64,000 nucleotides of DNA from Actinocorallia sp. API 0066 (GTDB taxonomy: Bacteria; Actinomycetota; Actinomycetes; Streptosporangiales; Streptosporangiaceae). The stretch covers positions 310,001 to 374,000 of the forward strand of contig NZ_JAJLQY010000005.1 in the NCBI RefSeq assembly GCF_020991275.1, given 5' to 3'. Under the pieces are notes generated by a model. It saw only the letters and a program-made list of their open reading frames with translations. It did no database searches and had not been told where the DNA came from. A program made the translations under genes and the position numbers. Shown here in pieces: positions 26,222-34,179 of this stretch. Within the stretch, counting starts at the first letter, position 1, and every line of letters begins with the position of its first letter.

Positions 26222-26725
26222 TTAGGAGTTCACGGCCGCGAGCGTCTCCTGTCCGTCACACGTGTCGGCGCGGGAGGCCGGAACGGGCCAGCGGCGGGGC
26301 CCCGATCCGGTGTCGGCGAGCGTGTCCGACGGGTTGCTGAGGGAGCACGCGGTGAGGCTGAGGCAGCCGCACCCGATGCAGTCGCTGAGGGCGTCGCGCA
26401 AGGACAGGAGTTCGTCTATCCGGGCGTCCAGGCGGTCGCGCCACGAGGCCGACAGGGCCGCCCAGTCCGCGCGGGTGGGTGTGCGGCTGGAAGGCAGCGA
26501 GCCCAGGGCCGCGCGGATGTCGGCGAGTGGGATGCCGACGCGCTGCGAGGTGCGGATGAACGCGACGCGGCGCAGCGTGTCACGCCGGTAGCGGCGCTGG
26601 TTGCCTGCGGTGCGCTCGGCGGTGATCAGCCCTTCGCGCTCGTAGAAGTGCAGGGCGGAGACGGCGACTCCGCTGCGTCGTGACAGTTCCCCGACGGTCA
26701 GCGGGGCGGAGGGCGAGGTGGCCAA
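26222..26725 (-). CDS. soxR: SoxR redox-sensing MerR-family regulator
   Basis: MerR-type regulator of 167 residues. It has the N-terminal winged HTH (LTVGELSRRSGVAVSALHFYEREGL), a dimer helix, and the SoxR-specific [2Fe-2S] motif CIGCGCLSLTAC near residues 123-134. The C-terminal tail is longer than in E. coli SoxR, as in Streptomyces. The start is read as TTG 26725 because GAGGAG sits just upstream and the protein then begins as expected. It is divergent from an exporter/reductase pair across a perfect SoxR box. In actinomycetes SoxR responds to redox-active metabolites rather than to superoxide. Confidence 0.93.
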   Translation of the reverse strand: MATSPSAPLTVGELSRRSGVAVSALHFYEREGLITAERTAGNQRRYRRDTLRRVAFIRTSQRVGIPLADIRAALGSLPSSRTPTRADWAALSASWRDRLDARIDELLSLRDALSDCIGCGCLSLTACSLSNPSDTLADTGSGPRRWPVPASRADTCDGQETLAAVNS

Positions 26726-26745
26726 GGGAACTCCTCGTAATTCGC

Positions 26746-26776
26746 TTGACCTCAAGCTACCTTGAGGTCCTACGGT
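26746..26776 (+). promoter_or_regulatory. SoxR-controlled promoter with 19-bp spacer
   Basis: GACCTCAAG (26748-26756) and CTTGAGGTC (26761-26769) form a perfect palindrome around CTAC, matching the SoxR box consensus CCTCAAG-N4-CTTGAGG. A -35 TTGACC (26746-26751) and a -10 TACGGT (26771-26776) are 19 bp apart, the over-long spacing that MerR-family activators correct by DNA distortion. Transcription would start at or within a base of the exporter ATG (26784), giving a leaderless mRNA. Confidence 0.88.
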
Positions 26777-26783
26777 CGAGCAC

Positions 26784-28181
26784 ATGAGCGACTTGAAAGT
26801 GACCCCTGTACCGGCGGAGCCGGGGGTGTGGAGCCGCGCGTTCTTCTGGGTGACGCTCGGCTCGTGCGCGCTGGTGTTCCTCGCCGCCTTCGAGAACATC
26901 GCGGTCACCACGGTGATGCCCGCCGTGAGCGCGGACCTCGACGGCGCCCGCTGGTACGCCCTCGCGTTCGCGGGACCCCTGGCCACCGGGGTGATCGGCA
27001 TGGTCGCGGCCGGTCTGTGGGCGGACCGGAAGGGCCCTGTGGCGCCGCTCTACACGTCGGTCGCGCTGTTCGCGGCGGGCCTGCTCGCGTGTGGGCTCGC
27101 CACGACGATGGAGGCGCTCGTCGCGGGACGGCTCGCGCAGGGGCTCGGCGGCGGCGCGATCACCGTCGCCCTCTATGTGGTGGTCGGTCAGGTTTTTCCG
27201 GAGGCGCACCACCCGAAGATCTTCGCCCTGTTCGCCGCGGCCTGGGTGGTTCCGGCCCTCGTCGGGCCGGCGATCGCGGGCGGGATCACGGAGCTGCTGA
27301 GCTGGCACTGGGTGTTCCTCGGTGTGGTCGGGCTGGTCGCGGCGGCGATGCTCATGGTCGTCCCGGCGCTGCGCGGCGTCGGCGCGCGTGAGGACGCCGC
27401 AGCGGCCTCGTCGCACGGGCCCTGGCTCCTGGTGTGGGCCGCGGTCGCCGCGCTCTCCGTGCTGGCGCTCAACCTCGTCGGCGGGGTGTCCGGGCTTGGC
27501 GTCGCCCTCTCGCTCGCGGCGATCGCGGTGATGGTGGTGGCGCTCCGCCCGCTCGTCCCGCGCGGCACCCTGACGGCGCGCCGCGGCCTGCCCTCGGTGA
27601 TCCTCCTGCGCGGCCTGGCCGCCGGAGCCTTCTTCAGTGGGGACGTCTACCTGCCGTACCTGCTCACCGAGGAGTACGGGTGGGGGCCCGCGCTCGCAGG
27701 GCTCAGCCTCACCCTGGGCGGCCTCAGCTGGTCGACGGCCTCGGCGGTGCAGGGACAGCTCGGCGCACGGCTGCCGCATGGCAGGGCCGTCACCAGCGGG
27801 ACCGCGCTCATCCTCGGCTCCCTCGCCGCGACGTTCGCGACCGCGGCGCTCGGCCTGCACCCCGCCGTCGCGATCATCGGGTGGACCGTGGGCGGCGCCG
27901 GCATGGGCCTCATGTACCCGCGGCTCAGCACCCTCGCGCTGGGGCTCGCCGCGCCCGCCGAGCGGGGGTTCACCTCGTCGGCGCTGACCATCCTCGACTC
28001 CCTCGGGGCCGCCCTGTGCCTCGCCGTCGCGGGCCTGCTCTTCGCCGGGCTGAGCCACGGTTTCGGCGCGGTCTTCGGCTTCGTCACCGCAGTGGGCGTC
28101 GCCGCTGTCATCGTCGCGCCCCGGGTCACCCGGACGCGCGAGAAGTCTCCCGTAAACGAACTGATCGAGGTGAACGCATGA
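26784..28181 (+). CDS. MFS exporter in SoxR regulon
   Basis: Major-facilitator exporter of 465 residues with 12-14 membrane segments. Motif A-like GLWADRKGP and the family segment RLAQGLGGGAITVALYVVVG are present. It probably expels redox-active antibiotics or quinones, as SoxR-controlled pumps do in Streptomyces. There is no ribosome site in the few bases expected before the ATG, which fits leaderless translation. It overlaps the reductase gene by ATGA. Confidence 0.9.
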   Translation: MSDLKVTPVPAEPGVWSRAFFWVTLGSCALVFLAAFENIAVTTVMPAVSADLDGARWYALAFAGPLATGVIGMVAAGLWADRKGPVAPLYTSVALFAAGLLACGLATTMEALVAGRLAQGLGGGAITVALYVVVGQVFPEAHHPKIFALFAAAWVVPALVGPAIAGGITELLSWHWVFLGVVGLVAAAMLMVVPALRGVGAREDAAAASSHGPWLLVWAAVAALSVLALNLVGGVSGLGVALSLAAIAVMVVALRPLVPRGTLTARRGLPSVILLRGLAAGAFFSGDVYLPYLLTEEYGWGPALAGLSLTLGGLSWSTASAVQGQLGARLPHGRAVTSGTALILGSLAATFATAALGLHPAVAIIGWTVGGAGMGLMYPRLSTLALGLAAPAERGFTSSALTILDSLGAALCLAVAGLLFAGLSHGFGAVFGFVTAVGVAAVIVAPRVTRTREKSPVNELIEVNA

Positions 28182-29158
28182 AGGCGATCGTGCAACGTGA
28201 GTTCGGGGCGGCCGACGTGCTCGTCCTGGAAGAGACCGAACGGCCCTCCCCCGGGCCCGGACAGGTCCTGGTACGGGTGGGGGCGGCGGGCGTGCACACC
28301 CTGGACACCGTCATCCGGCAGGGGCAGGCGCCGCCCACGATGCCGCCGCACCACCTGCCCATGACGCCCGGACGCGAGGTCGCGGGGACCGTCGCGGAGG
28401 TCGGGCCGGACGTCCCGGAGACGTGGGCGGGCAAGCGCGTCGTCGTCCACGTGGGGTTCCTGAACGGGGGCTACGCGGAGTACACCGTGGCTCCGGCCGC
28501 CTCCCTGCACGCGTTGCCTGAGGGCGTCGCCTTCGCCGAGGCGGTGGCGGCGATAGGCACGGGACGTACCGCGCAGCTCGTCCTGAACGCGGCGCCTCCC
28601 GGCCCGCAGGACACCGTCATCGTCACCGGCGCGTCGGGCGGGCTGGGGAACCAGTTGGCTTACCTGTCGCTGGCGGCGGGCGCCAAGGTCGTCGCGCTGT
28701 ACGGCGGCGAAGCCAAGCGCGCGGCTGTCACGGCCGTCAGGGGACGCGACGGCGCGGTGCCGCTCACCGTGGACACGTCGGCCGAAGACTGGGTCGAGAA
28801 GATGCGGGCCGAGCTGGAGGGAGGCGCGACCATCGTCTACGACGGCGTAGGCGGCCCCGTCGCGCGGGCCTGCCTGGAGTCGCTGACACGCGGCGGAAAG
28901 CACGTCGTCGTGGGCTGGGCCAGCGGAGGGCCGGTGGAGGCCACCACGGCCGAACTCATCGACCGGGCCCTCACCTTCACCGGAGTGCTCGGCGCCCCCA
29001 TCCGTGAGCTGCGCGTCCTGGAGACACACGCCCTGGAGGCCGTCGCCCGGGGCGAGGTGAAGCCCCTCGTCCACCCCTTCCCCCTGGCCGAGGCCGCCGC
29101 CGCGCACACCGCCATCGAGGGCCGTGCGTCCCGTGGCAAGGTCGTCCTCGTCCCCTGA
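28178..29158 (+). CDS. NAD(P)H:quinone oxidoreductase (zinc-independent MDR family)
   Basis: Medium-chain reductase of 326 residues like QorA. It begins MKAIVQREFGAADVL, carries GREVAGTVAEVG, and has the cofactor-binding VIVTGASGGLGNQLAYLSLAAGA; the structural-zinc cysteines of alcohol dehydrogenases are absent. It reduces quinones or enones with NADPH. It is translationally coupled to the exporter, so both are induced by SoxR: the reductase detoxifies and the pump exports. A ribosome site GAGGTGAA precedes the ATG. Confidence 0.9.
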   Translation: MKAIVQREFGAADVLVLEETERPSPGPGQVLVRVGAAGVHTLDTVIRQGQAPPTMPPHHLPMTPGREVAGTVAEVGPDVPETWAGKRVVVHVGFLNGGYAEYTVAPAASLHALPEGVAFAEAVAAIGTGRTAQLVLNAAPPGPQDTVIVTGASGGLGNQLAYLSLAAGAKVVALYGGEAKRAAVTAVRGRDGAVPLTVDTSAEDWVEKMRAELEGGATIVYDGVGGPVARACLESLTRGGKHVVVGWASGGPVEATTAELIDRALTFTGVLGAPIRELRVLETHALEAVARGEVKPLVHPFPLAEAAAAHTAIEGRASRGKVVLVP

Positions 29159-29168
29159 ACGCAAGCAA

Positions 29169-29194
29169 GGGCGCCGCCTTCGAAGGCGGCGCCC
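29169..29194. terminator. Bidirectional terminator
   Basis: A perfect 26-bp palindrome, GGGCGCCGCCTTC followed by its reverse complement, that folds into a 10- to 11-bp GC stem with a TTCG-type loop. It separates the SoxR operon from the leftward secreted-protein gene. Confidence 0.8.
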
Positions 29195-29200
29195 TACGCG

Positions 29201-29677
29201 TCAGTTGAAGCAGTGCTGCTTCTTGTGCACGAGGCCCATCTGGTAGACGCGCTTCTTGGCGTCGAACAGGAACCAGTACTGGGCCTTCTTGTTGCCCGGC
29301 GCGGGCGTCACCGCGACGTTGGGGCCCTGCCTGAGCTTCGGGTACGCCTTCTTGGCGGCCTTCCACGTCGAGCCGACGCCGACCCCCTTGGGGGTCTTCA
29401 TCGACTTCGCCGCGAAGATGGCGATGACGCCGTACCTGCTGGACAGGTAGCCGCTCGCGTCCTTCGGCTTCTTCTTGAACACGAACGTCGTACAGCCGCC
29501 GCCGGACTGGCCCGACACCCGGATGAGGCCGGTCTTCAGCGCCTGCTTCTTGGTCTGGCCCAACTTGAGCTTGCCGTAGCCGAAGGAGGTGAGCTTGGGC
29601 GGCGCGGCCGAAGCCGGTTGCGCGGCCACGGTGAACGCGAGTACGAGAGCGGTCAGGGTCGCTGCCGCAATTCTCAT
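29201..29677 (-). CDS. Small secreted protein, SmpA/OmlA-like fold (unknown function)
   Basis: Protein of 158 residues with a Sec signal peptide (MRIAAATLTALVLAFTVAAQPASA, cleavage after ASA near residue 24). The mature part is Lys-rich and begins with GYGKLKLGQTKKQALKTG, a pattern of small SmpA/BLIP-like repeats; two Cys (CTTFVF and the C-terminal HCFN) could form a disulfide. The ATG 29677 follows GGAAGGGA; a longer frame upstream would bury the signal peptide. Extracellular; function unknown. Confidence 0.8.
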   Translation of the reverse strand: MRIAAATLTALVLAFTVAAQPASAAPPKLTSFGYGKLKLGQTKKQALKTGLIRVSGQSGGGCTTFVFKKKPKDASGYLSSRYGVIAIFAAKSMKTPKGVGVGSTWKAAKKAYPKLRQGPNVAVTPAPGNKKAQYWFLFDAKKRVYQMGLVHKKQHCFN

Positions 29678-29789
29678 GGAATCCCTTCCGTCGCCGGGGG
29701 GACGGGCTGCCTCGCCCGTCACGACCGCACTCTAGGACGTCGCGGGACGGCCGTGGGTTCGAACCTGTCGCGCCGCTTTTCCCGGCGAT

Positions 29790-29841
29790 TATCTGCTGTC
29801 GGCAGAGAACACTTTCCGTGGCGCCCGCGCATTCCTATGGT
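29790..29841 (+). promoter_or_regulatory. PopR-type box and -10 element upstream of clpP pair
   Basis: TATCTGCT-GTC-GGCAGAGA (29790-29808) is an inverted repeat with a 3-bp spacer. It fits the palindrome reported for Streptomyces PopR (TGTCTGCC-N3-GGCAGACA, recalled from the literature) at most positions. A -10-like TATGGT lies at 29836-29841, placing the box at about -40 to -57, the usual position for an activator. No good -35 is present, as expected for an activator-dependent promoter. Confidence 0.72.
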
Positions 29842-29898
29842 CGAGGACACGACGGCGATCCGACGCGTCGGAACAGCTCGGAACAAAGGGGAGGAAGA

Positions 29899-30510
29899 AT
29901 GCGGCGATCGGCGGAAGCCGTGTCCGGCGGTCTCGACGACCAGCTCGCGACCCGGCTGCTCTACCAGCGCATCGTGCTGCTCGGCACCGAGGTGGAGGAC
30001 GGCATAGCCAACCGGATCTGCGCCCAACTCCTGCTGCTCTCGACCGAGGACCCCAACCGGGACATCAGCCTCTACATCAATTCCCCCGGCGGTTCGGTGA
30101 GCGCCGGACTCGCCATTTACGACACCATGCAGCTCATTCCCAACGACGTCAGCACACTCGCGCTCGGCCTCGCCGGAAGCATGGGCCAGTTCCTGCTCAG
30201 CGCCGGCACCCCCGGCAAGCGGTACAGCCTCCCGAACGCGCAGATCCTCATGCACCAGGGCTCCGCGGGCTTCGGCGGCACCGCGGCCGACGTCGAGATC
30301 TACGCGGGCCACCTGGAGCGCATCGGGGGCCTGCTCACCCGGCTCACCGCGGAGCAGACCGGGCAGAGCGAGGAAACCGTCGAACGCGACAGCAGACGGG
30401 ACAGGTGGTTCACCGCGCAGGAGGCCCGCGAATACGGGCTCGTCGACCACGTCGTGGAGAACCTCGACGACATACGACCGGCGTTCGTACGGCAAAGGAC
30501 GGGGCTGTAA
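29899..30510 (+). CDS. clpP3: ATP-dependent Clp protease proteolytic subunit (ClpP3-type)
   Basis: Serine protease subunit of 203 residues. The nucleophile is Ser94 in [10 protein letters not shown], the histidine is His119 in ILMHQ, and the acidic member lies in the ERDSRRDRW segment. The His loop reads HQGSAGF rather than the usual HQPSGG, marking it as a divergent paralogue. The ATG follows GGGGAGGAAG. It is the first gene of a two-gene operon behind a PopR-like box, next to a PopR-like gene, the arrangement of the conditional clpP3-clpP4 system of Streptomyces, which is used when clpP1-clpP2 is defective. Assignment as P3 rests on that synteny. Confidence 0.88.
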   Translation: MRRSAEAVSGGLDDQLATRLLYQRIVLLGTEVEDGIANRICAQLLLLSTEDPNRDISLYINSPGGSVSAGLAIYDTMQLIPNDVSTLALGLAGSMGQFLLSAGTPGKRYSLPNAQILMHQGSAGFGGTAADVEIYAGHLERIGGLLTRLTAEQTGQSEETVERDSRRDRWFTAQEAREYGLVDHVVENLDDIRPAFVRQRTGL

Positions 30511-30514
30511 GCAG

Positions 30515-31117
30515 ATGAGCCAGTACACGATTCCCACCGTTGTGGAGCGGACCCCGCGCGGGGAGCGGGCCTTCGACATCTACTCCCGGCTGCTGTCCGA
30601 CAGGATCGTCTTCCTGGGGACGGAGATAGACGACGGCGTCGCCAACGTCGTCATGGCGCAGCTCCTCCACCTGGAGTCGGAGAGCCCCGACACCGAGATC
30701 GGCCTCTACATCAACTCCCCCGGCGGCTCGTTCAGCGCGCTGACGGCCATCTACGACACGATGCGGTTCGTCAAGCCGGACGTCGCGACGTTCTGCATGG
30801 GGCAGGCGTCGTCGGCCGCGGCGGTGCTGCTCGCGGCGGGCGCGCCCGGCAAGCGGGCGGTGCTGCGGCACGCGAAGGTGACGCTGCACCAGCCGTCGAG
30901 CCAGGCCCGCGGCACCCTGCCCGACCTCGCGATCCAGGCCCGCGAGGTCGGCCGGGTGCGGGCCGAGATGGACGCGATCCTCGCCCGGCACACCGGGCAC
31001 CCGGCGGCCAAGATCCGCGAGGACACCGACCGCAGCGTCACCTTCACCGCCGACGAGGCCGTCGCCTACGGCCTCGCCGACGTCGTCATCTCCAGCCGAA
31101 GCGACCTGCCCGGCTGA
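30515..31117 (+). CDS. clpP4: ATP-dependent Clp protease proteolytic subunit (ClpP4-type)
   Basis: Second ClpP subunit, 200 residues, starting 4 nt after clpP3. The active site is intact: Ser in [11 protein letters not shown], His in LHQPSSQ, and Asp in the REDTDRS segment. Actinomycete ClpP pairs form mixed tetradecamers, so this is probably one ring of a ClpP3P4 barrel fed by a Clp ATPase encoded elsewhere. It ends at a repeated hairpin facing the convergent popR gene. Confidence 0.9.
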   Translation: MSQYTIPTVVERTPRGERAFDIYSRLLSDRIVFLGTEIDDGVANVVMAQLLHLESESPDTEIGLYINSPGGSFSALTAIYDTMRFVKPDVATFCMGQASSAAAVLLAAGAPGKRAVLRHAKVTLHQPSSQARGTLPDLAIQAREVGRVRAEMDAILARHTGHPAAKIREDTDRSVTFTADEAVAYGLADVVISSRSDLPG

Positions 31118-31185
31118 CGCCCGGCGTCAGGCGGCCGGGCGGCCAGCGCCCGGCGTCCGGGCCCCGGCGCCCGGCGTCAGGCGGC
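31118..31185. repeat. 18-bp direct repeat between clpP4 and popR
   Basis: CGCCCGGCGTCAGGCGGC occurs at 31118-31135 and 31168-31185, with a partial copy (first 11 bp) at 31147-31157. Preceded by TGA, each unit can fold as TGACGC-CCG-GCGTCA, so the region may act as a bidirectional terminator. The second copy includes the last codons (Ala-Ala-stop) of popR. Confidence 0.7.
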
Positions 31186-31533
31186 GAGGCAGAAGATGTC
31201 GCGGCTCGCGGTGCGGACGGGCGCGGCGGCGCGGGCGGGGGCGCGGGTCGCGAGGAGGGTGCGGCCGACCTCGGTGAGCAGCGCGCCGAGGTCGACGCTC
31301 AGGGCGTCGCAGACGGAGGCGAGCACCTCCGACGACGCCTCCTTGCGGCCGCGCTCCACCTCGGAGAGGTAGGGCATCGAGATGCGGGCGTGCCTGGCGA
31401 CGTCAGCGAGGGTCCTGCCCTGCTCGCGGCGCAGCCTGCGCAGCTCGTCGCCGACGAGTTCGCGCAGCAGGGGGCGATCGGCGTCCCCTTTGCCTCGTTC
31501 GTCCGCCTTGGTATCGCGCACCGGTTCCAGCAT
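31177..31533 (-). CDS. popR: PopR/ClgR-type XRE activator with C-terminal LAA degron
   Basis: XRE regulator of 118 residues. The HTH region reads LRELVGDELRRLRREQGRTLADVARHA, then ISMPYLSEVERGRKEASSEVL; the SEVERGRKEASSE wording is diagnostic of the ClgR/PopR family that activates clp genes. The protein ends in Leu-Ala-Ala, like ssrA-type tags; in Streptomyces the terminal alanines of PopR make it a ClpP1P2 substrate. ATG 31533 follows GGGGAGGGG; an upstream in-frame ATG adds 56 low-complexity residues and is less likely. It is convergent with clpP3-clpP4. Confidence 0.85.
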   Translation of the reverse strand: MLEPVRDTKADERGKGDADRPLLRELVGDELRRLRREQGRTLADVARHARISMPYLSEVERGRKEASSEVLASVCDALSVDLGALLTEVGRTLLATRAPARAAAPVRTASRDIFCLAA

Positions 31534-31745
31534 CGCGGGCCCCTCCCCGTCGCCATCGGCCGTGGTTCCGGCCCGTTCGTCGCGGGCCGGCGGCCCGTCC
31601 CCCCTTACTAACCCGGCGGGACGGGTTCGGGAACCCGGTTTCGCACTTGGCGAAGCGTCCGCCGGAACGCCGGTGGCGTGGGGGGTTCCGGGGTTATCCA
31701 CAGGCTGCGGAAAGGGCTGGTGACGATCCGTGGTTGAGTGGTGGC

Positions 31746-32585
31746 ATGAGCGAGCACGAGCTGAACGCCATCGAGCTGAACAACGGAGTCATGATGCCCC
31801 GGCAGGGTTTTGGGGTGTGGCAGGTGAGCGACGACGAGGCCGTCACCGCCGTCGGCCTGGCGCTCAAGGCCGGGTACCGCGGGGTCGACACCGCGTCCGC
31901 GTACGGGAACGAGCGCGGCGTCGGCAGGGCCGTCCGCGAGTCGGGCCTGCCACGCGCGGAGGTGTTCGTCACCACCAAGCTGTGGAACGGCGACCAGGGC
32001 TTCGACAACGCGCTCAAGGCGTTCGACCGCAGCCTGGAGCACCTGGGCATGGAGTACGTCGACCTCTACCTCATCCACTGGCCCATGCCCGGCCGCGACC
32101 AGTACGTCGACACGTGGCGCGCGTTGGAGCGGATCGCCGCAGAGGGCAGGGCCCGCGCCGTCGGCGTCTCGAACTTCCTCGTCCCGCACCTGGAGCGCCT
32201 CGCCGCCGACACCGAACTCGTTCCGGCCGTCAACCAGATCGAACTGCACCCCTACCTCACCCAGACGGAGCTGCGCGCCTACCACGCCCGGCACGGCATC
32301 GCCACCGAGGCGTGGAGCCCCCTCGGCCAGGGCCGCGGCCTCCTGGACGACCCGGTCCTGGCCCGCATAGCCGCCGAGCACGACCGCTCCCCCGCCCAGA
32401 TCGTCCTGCGCTGGCACTACCAGAGCGGCGACATCGCCATCCCGAAGTCCGTCACCCCCTCCCGCATCAAGGAGAACCACACCATCACCGACTTCGCCCT
32501 CACCCCCACCGAAATGACCACCATCGACGACCTCAACCGCAACGAGCGCTTCGGCCCCGACCCAGCCACCTTCAACGCCACCTGA
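31746..32585 (+). CDS. Aldo/keto reductase
   Basis: NADPH-dependent carbonyl reductase of the AKR superfamily, 279 residues. The tetrad is complete: Asp in GYRGVDTASAYGNE, Tyr in SAYGNE, Lys in VTTKLWN and His in YLIHWPMP. The cofactor-binding segment PKSVTPSRIKEN is near the C-terminus. It resembles actinomycete 2,5-diketogluconate-reductase-like enzymes with broad substrate range. It is transcribed alone, followed by a repeat-rich 740-bp gap. Confidence 0.92.
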   Translation: MSEHELNAIELNNGVMMPRQGFGVWQVSDDEAVTAVGLALKAGYRGVDTASAYGNERGVGRAVRESGLPRAEVFVTTKLWNGDQGFDNALKAFDRSLEHLGMEYVDLYLIHWPMPGRDQYVDTWRALERIAAEGRARAVGVSNFLVPHLERLAADTELVPAVNQIELHPYLTQTELRAYHARHGIATEAWSPLGQGRGLLDDPVLARIAAEHDRSPAQIVLRWHYQSGDIAIPKSVTPSRIKENHTITDFALTPTEMTTIDDLNRNERFGPDPATFNAT

Positions 32586-32700
32586 CCCCAGGCCAGACGA
32601 CAGGAGCAACACGGCGCGAGGGAGCGTTCACGGGGCGGGCGTTGGAGAGCACGCCCCTTGAGTGCCGGATCACGCTGGCCCCGGGACGGCCCGGGCAGCG

Positions 32701-33110
32701 GGAGCACGCTGGGGTGAGCCGCGAAGCGCTGGGTCACGGGTCGGCGGGGACTGTTGTTGGGCGTGGGGACGTCCCGTGCGCGTGGAGGTGGTCTCGGGTA
32801 AGGGGAGCACGCTGGAGCGAACCGCGAAGTGCTGGGGCACGGGTCGGCGGGGATTGTTGTCAGGCGTGGGATGTCCGGTGAACGTGGAGGTGGTCTCGGG
32901 TAAGGGGAGCACGCTGGGGCGAGCCGCGAAGCGCTGGGGCACGGGTCGGCGGGGACTGTCGTTGGGCGTGGGGACGTCCGGTGCGCGCGGAGGTGGTCTC
33001 GGGTAGGGGAAGCACGCTGGGGTGAGCCGCAGAGTGCTGGGGGCACGGGTGGGCGGGGATTGTTGTCAGGCGTGGGATGTCCGGTGAGTGTGGGGATGTG
33101 CGGTGGGTGT
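32701..33110. repeat. Four ~103-bp tandem repeats in A-B-A-B order
   Basis: Units begin at 32701, 32804, 32906 and 33009, each with a GGAGCACGCTGG-like start and a shared core (GGCACGGGTCGGCGGGGA). Units 1 and 3 share one middle variant (TTGGGCGTGGGGACGTCC) and units 2 and 4 another (TCAGGCGTGGGATGTCCGG), so a 205-bp dimer was duplicated. The array fills most of the gap 32586-33325, where no gene is convincing; the following 33085-33180 is a G-run stretch with quadruplex potential. Confidence 0.85.
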
Positions 33111-33325
33111 GGGGGTGTTCTGGGTGGGTGGGGTGAGGGGAAGGGGGAGAGTGGGGGTGGGGGAAGATCGAGTAACGTGGAACGGGCCAGGGTCGGTGGT
33201 CGGATTCAGGGAGGTGAGCCCCATCAACGGTCGTTGTCGGTGGGTGTCCTCCCTTGGGTGGTAGAGCGGGTTCCGCTCGTTGGGCCGGGTGGAGGGCGCC
33301 CCGGAGTTATCCGGAAGGTGCTGGG

Positions 33326-34111
33326 ATGGCGGATCGGTTTTCGGCGGGGGTGGTCGACGCGGTTGTCGCGCGGCTGCGCGGGGCGGGGTGTGTGTTCGCG
33401 GAGGAAGAGGCGGCGGTGTTGGCCGCTTCGGCAAGCTGGGAAGGGGAGCTGTGGGAGCTGGTCGAGCGGCGGGCGGGTGGGGTGCCGCTGGAGCACGCGG
33501 TCGGGTGGGCCGAGTTCGCCGGGCTTCGGGTGGCCGTCGCGCCCGGGGTTTTTGTGCCGCGTCGGCGCACCGAGTTCCTTGTGGCTCGGGCGGCGGCGTT
33601 GCTACCGGGCGACAAGGCCGTTGTTGTGGATCTGTGCTGCGGCTCGGGGGCGCTCGGGGCGGCGCTGCACGCGGTGCGGCCCAGCATGGAGCTGCACGCC
33701 TGCGACATCGACCCCGCGGCGGTGGCGTGCGCGCGCGGCAACGTGCCCGGACACGTCTACGAGGGCGACCTCTTCTCTCCTCTCCCCTACGGGCTTCGCG
33801 GGAGGGTGAACGTCCTCTTGGCGAACGTGCCTTACGTCCCGTCCGAGGAGATCCCCCTTTTGCCGTCCGAGGCGCGCGACCATGAGGCGCGGGTCGCCCT
33901 GGACGGCGGCCCCGACGGCCTGGACGTGCTGCGCCGGGTCGCCGCGGCCGCGCCGGACTGGCTGGCCCCCGGCGGGCACGTCCTCGTCGAGACGAGCACC
34001 CGCCAGTCCCGCGCCGCGAAGGCCGTGTTCACCGCGCACGGCCTGCGTGTCCGCGTCGCCACCTCCCAGGCGCACGCCGCCACCGTGGTGACCGCGACAC
34101 ACCCGGACTGA
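33326..34111 (+). CDS. HemK/PrmC-like class I methyltransferase
   Basis: Protein of 261 residues related to the release-factor glutamine methyltransferase family. The SAM motif VVDLCCGSGALGAAL and the acidic CDIDP follow a HemK-like N-terminal helical domain with VGWAEFAGLRVAVAPGVFVPRRRTE. The catalytic NPPY loop is replaced by NVPY (NVPYVPSEE), a common change in actinomycete paralogues annotated as putative N5-glutamine methyltransferases; activity on release factors is therefore uncertain. It starts at ATG 33326 behind CCGGAAGG. Confidence 0.85.
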   Translation: MADRFSAGVVDAVVARLRGAGCVFAEEEAAVLAASASWEGELWELVERRAGGVPLEHAVGWAEFAGLRVAVAPGVFVPRRRTEFLVARAAALLPGDKAVVVDLCCGSGALGAALHAVRPSMELHACDIDPAAVACARGNVPGHVYEGDLFSPLPYGLRGRVNVLLANVPYVPSEEIPLLPSEARDHEARVALDGGPDGLDVLRRVAAAAPDWLAPGGHVLVETSTRQSRAAKAVFTAHGLRVRVATSQAHAATVVTATHPD

Positions 34112-34179
34112 CCCCGCCAATCCCGACCGTTTTGCCAGGAAACCGGGCGCTATCGTGCGATGCGGAGTTCTTTCGCGCG

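Noticed and set aside
32417-33046. Minus-strand ORF over the tandem repeats, with repeated Pro/Arg/Ser segments
   Set aside because: Its repetitiveness only mirrors the DNA array, it overlaps the aldo/keto reductase end, and it has no ribosome site or family features.
32701-33110. Tandem repeats considered as a CRISPR array
   Set aside because: Units are ~103 bp, contiguous and without unique spacers; no cas genes nearby.
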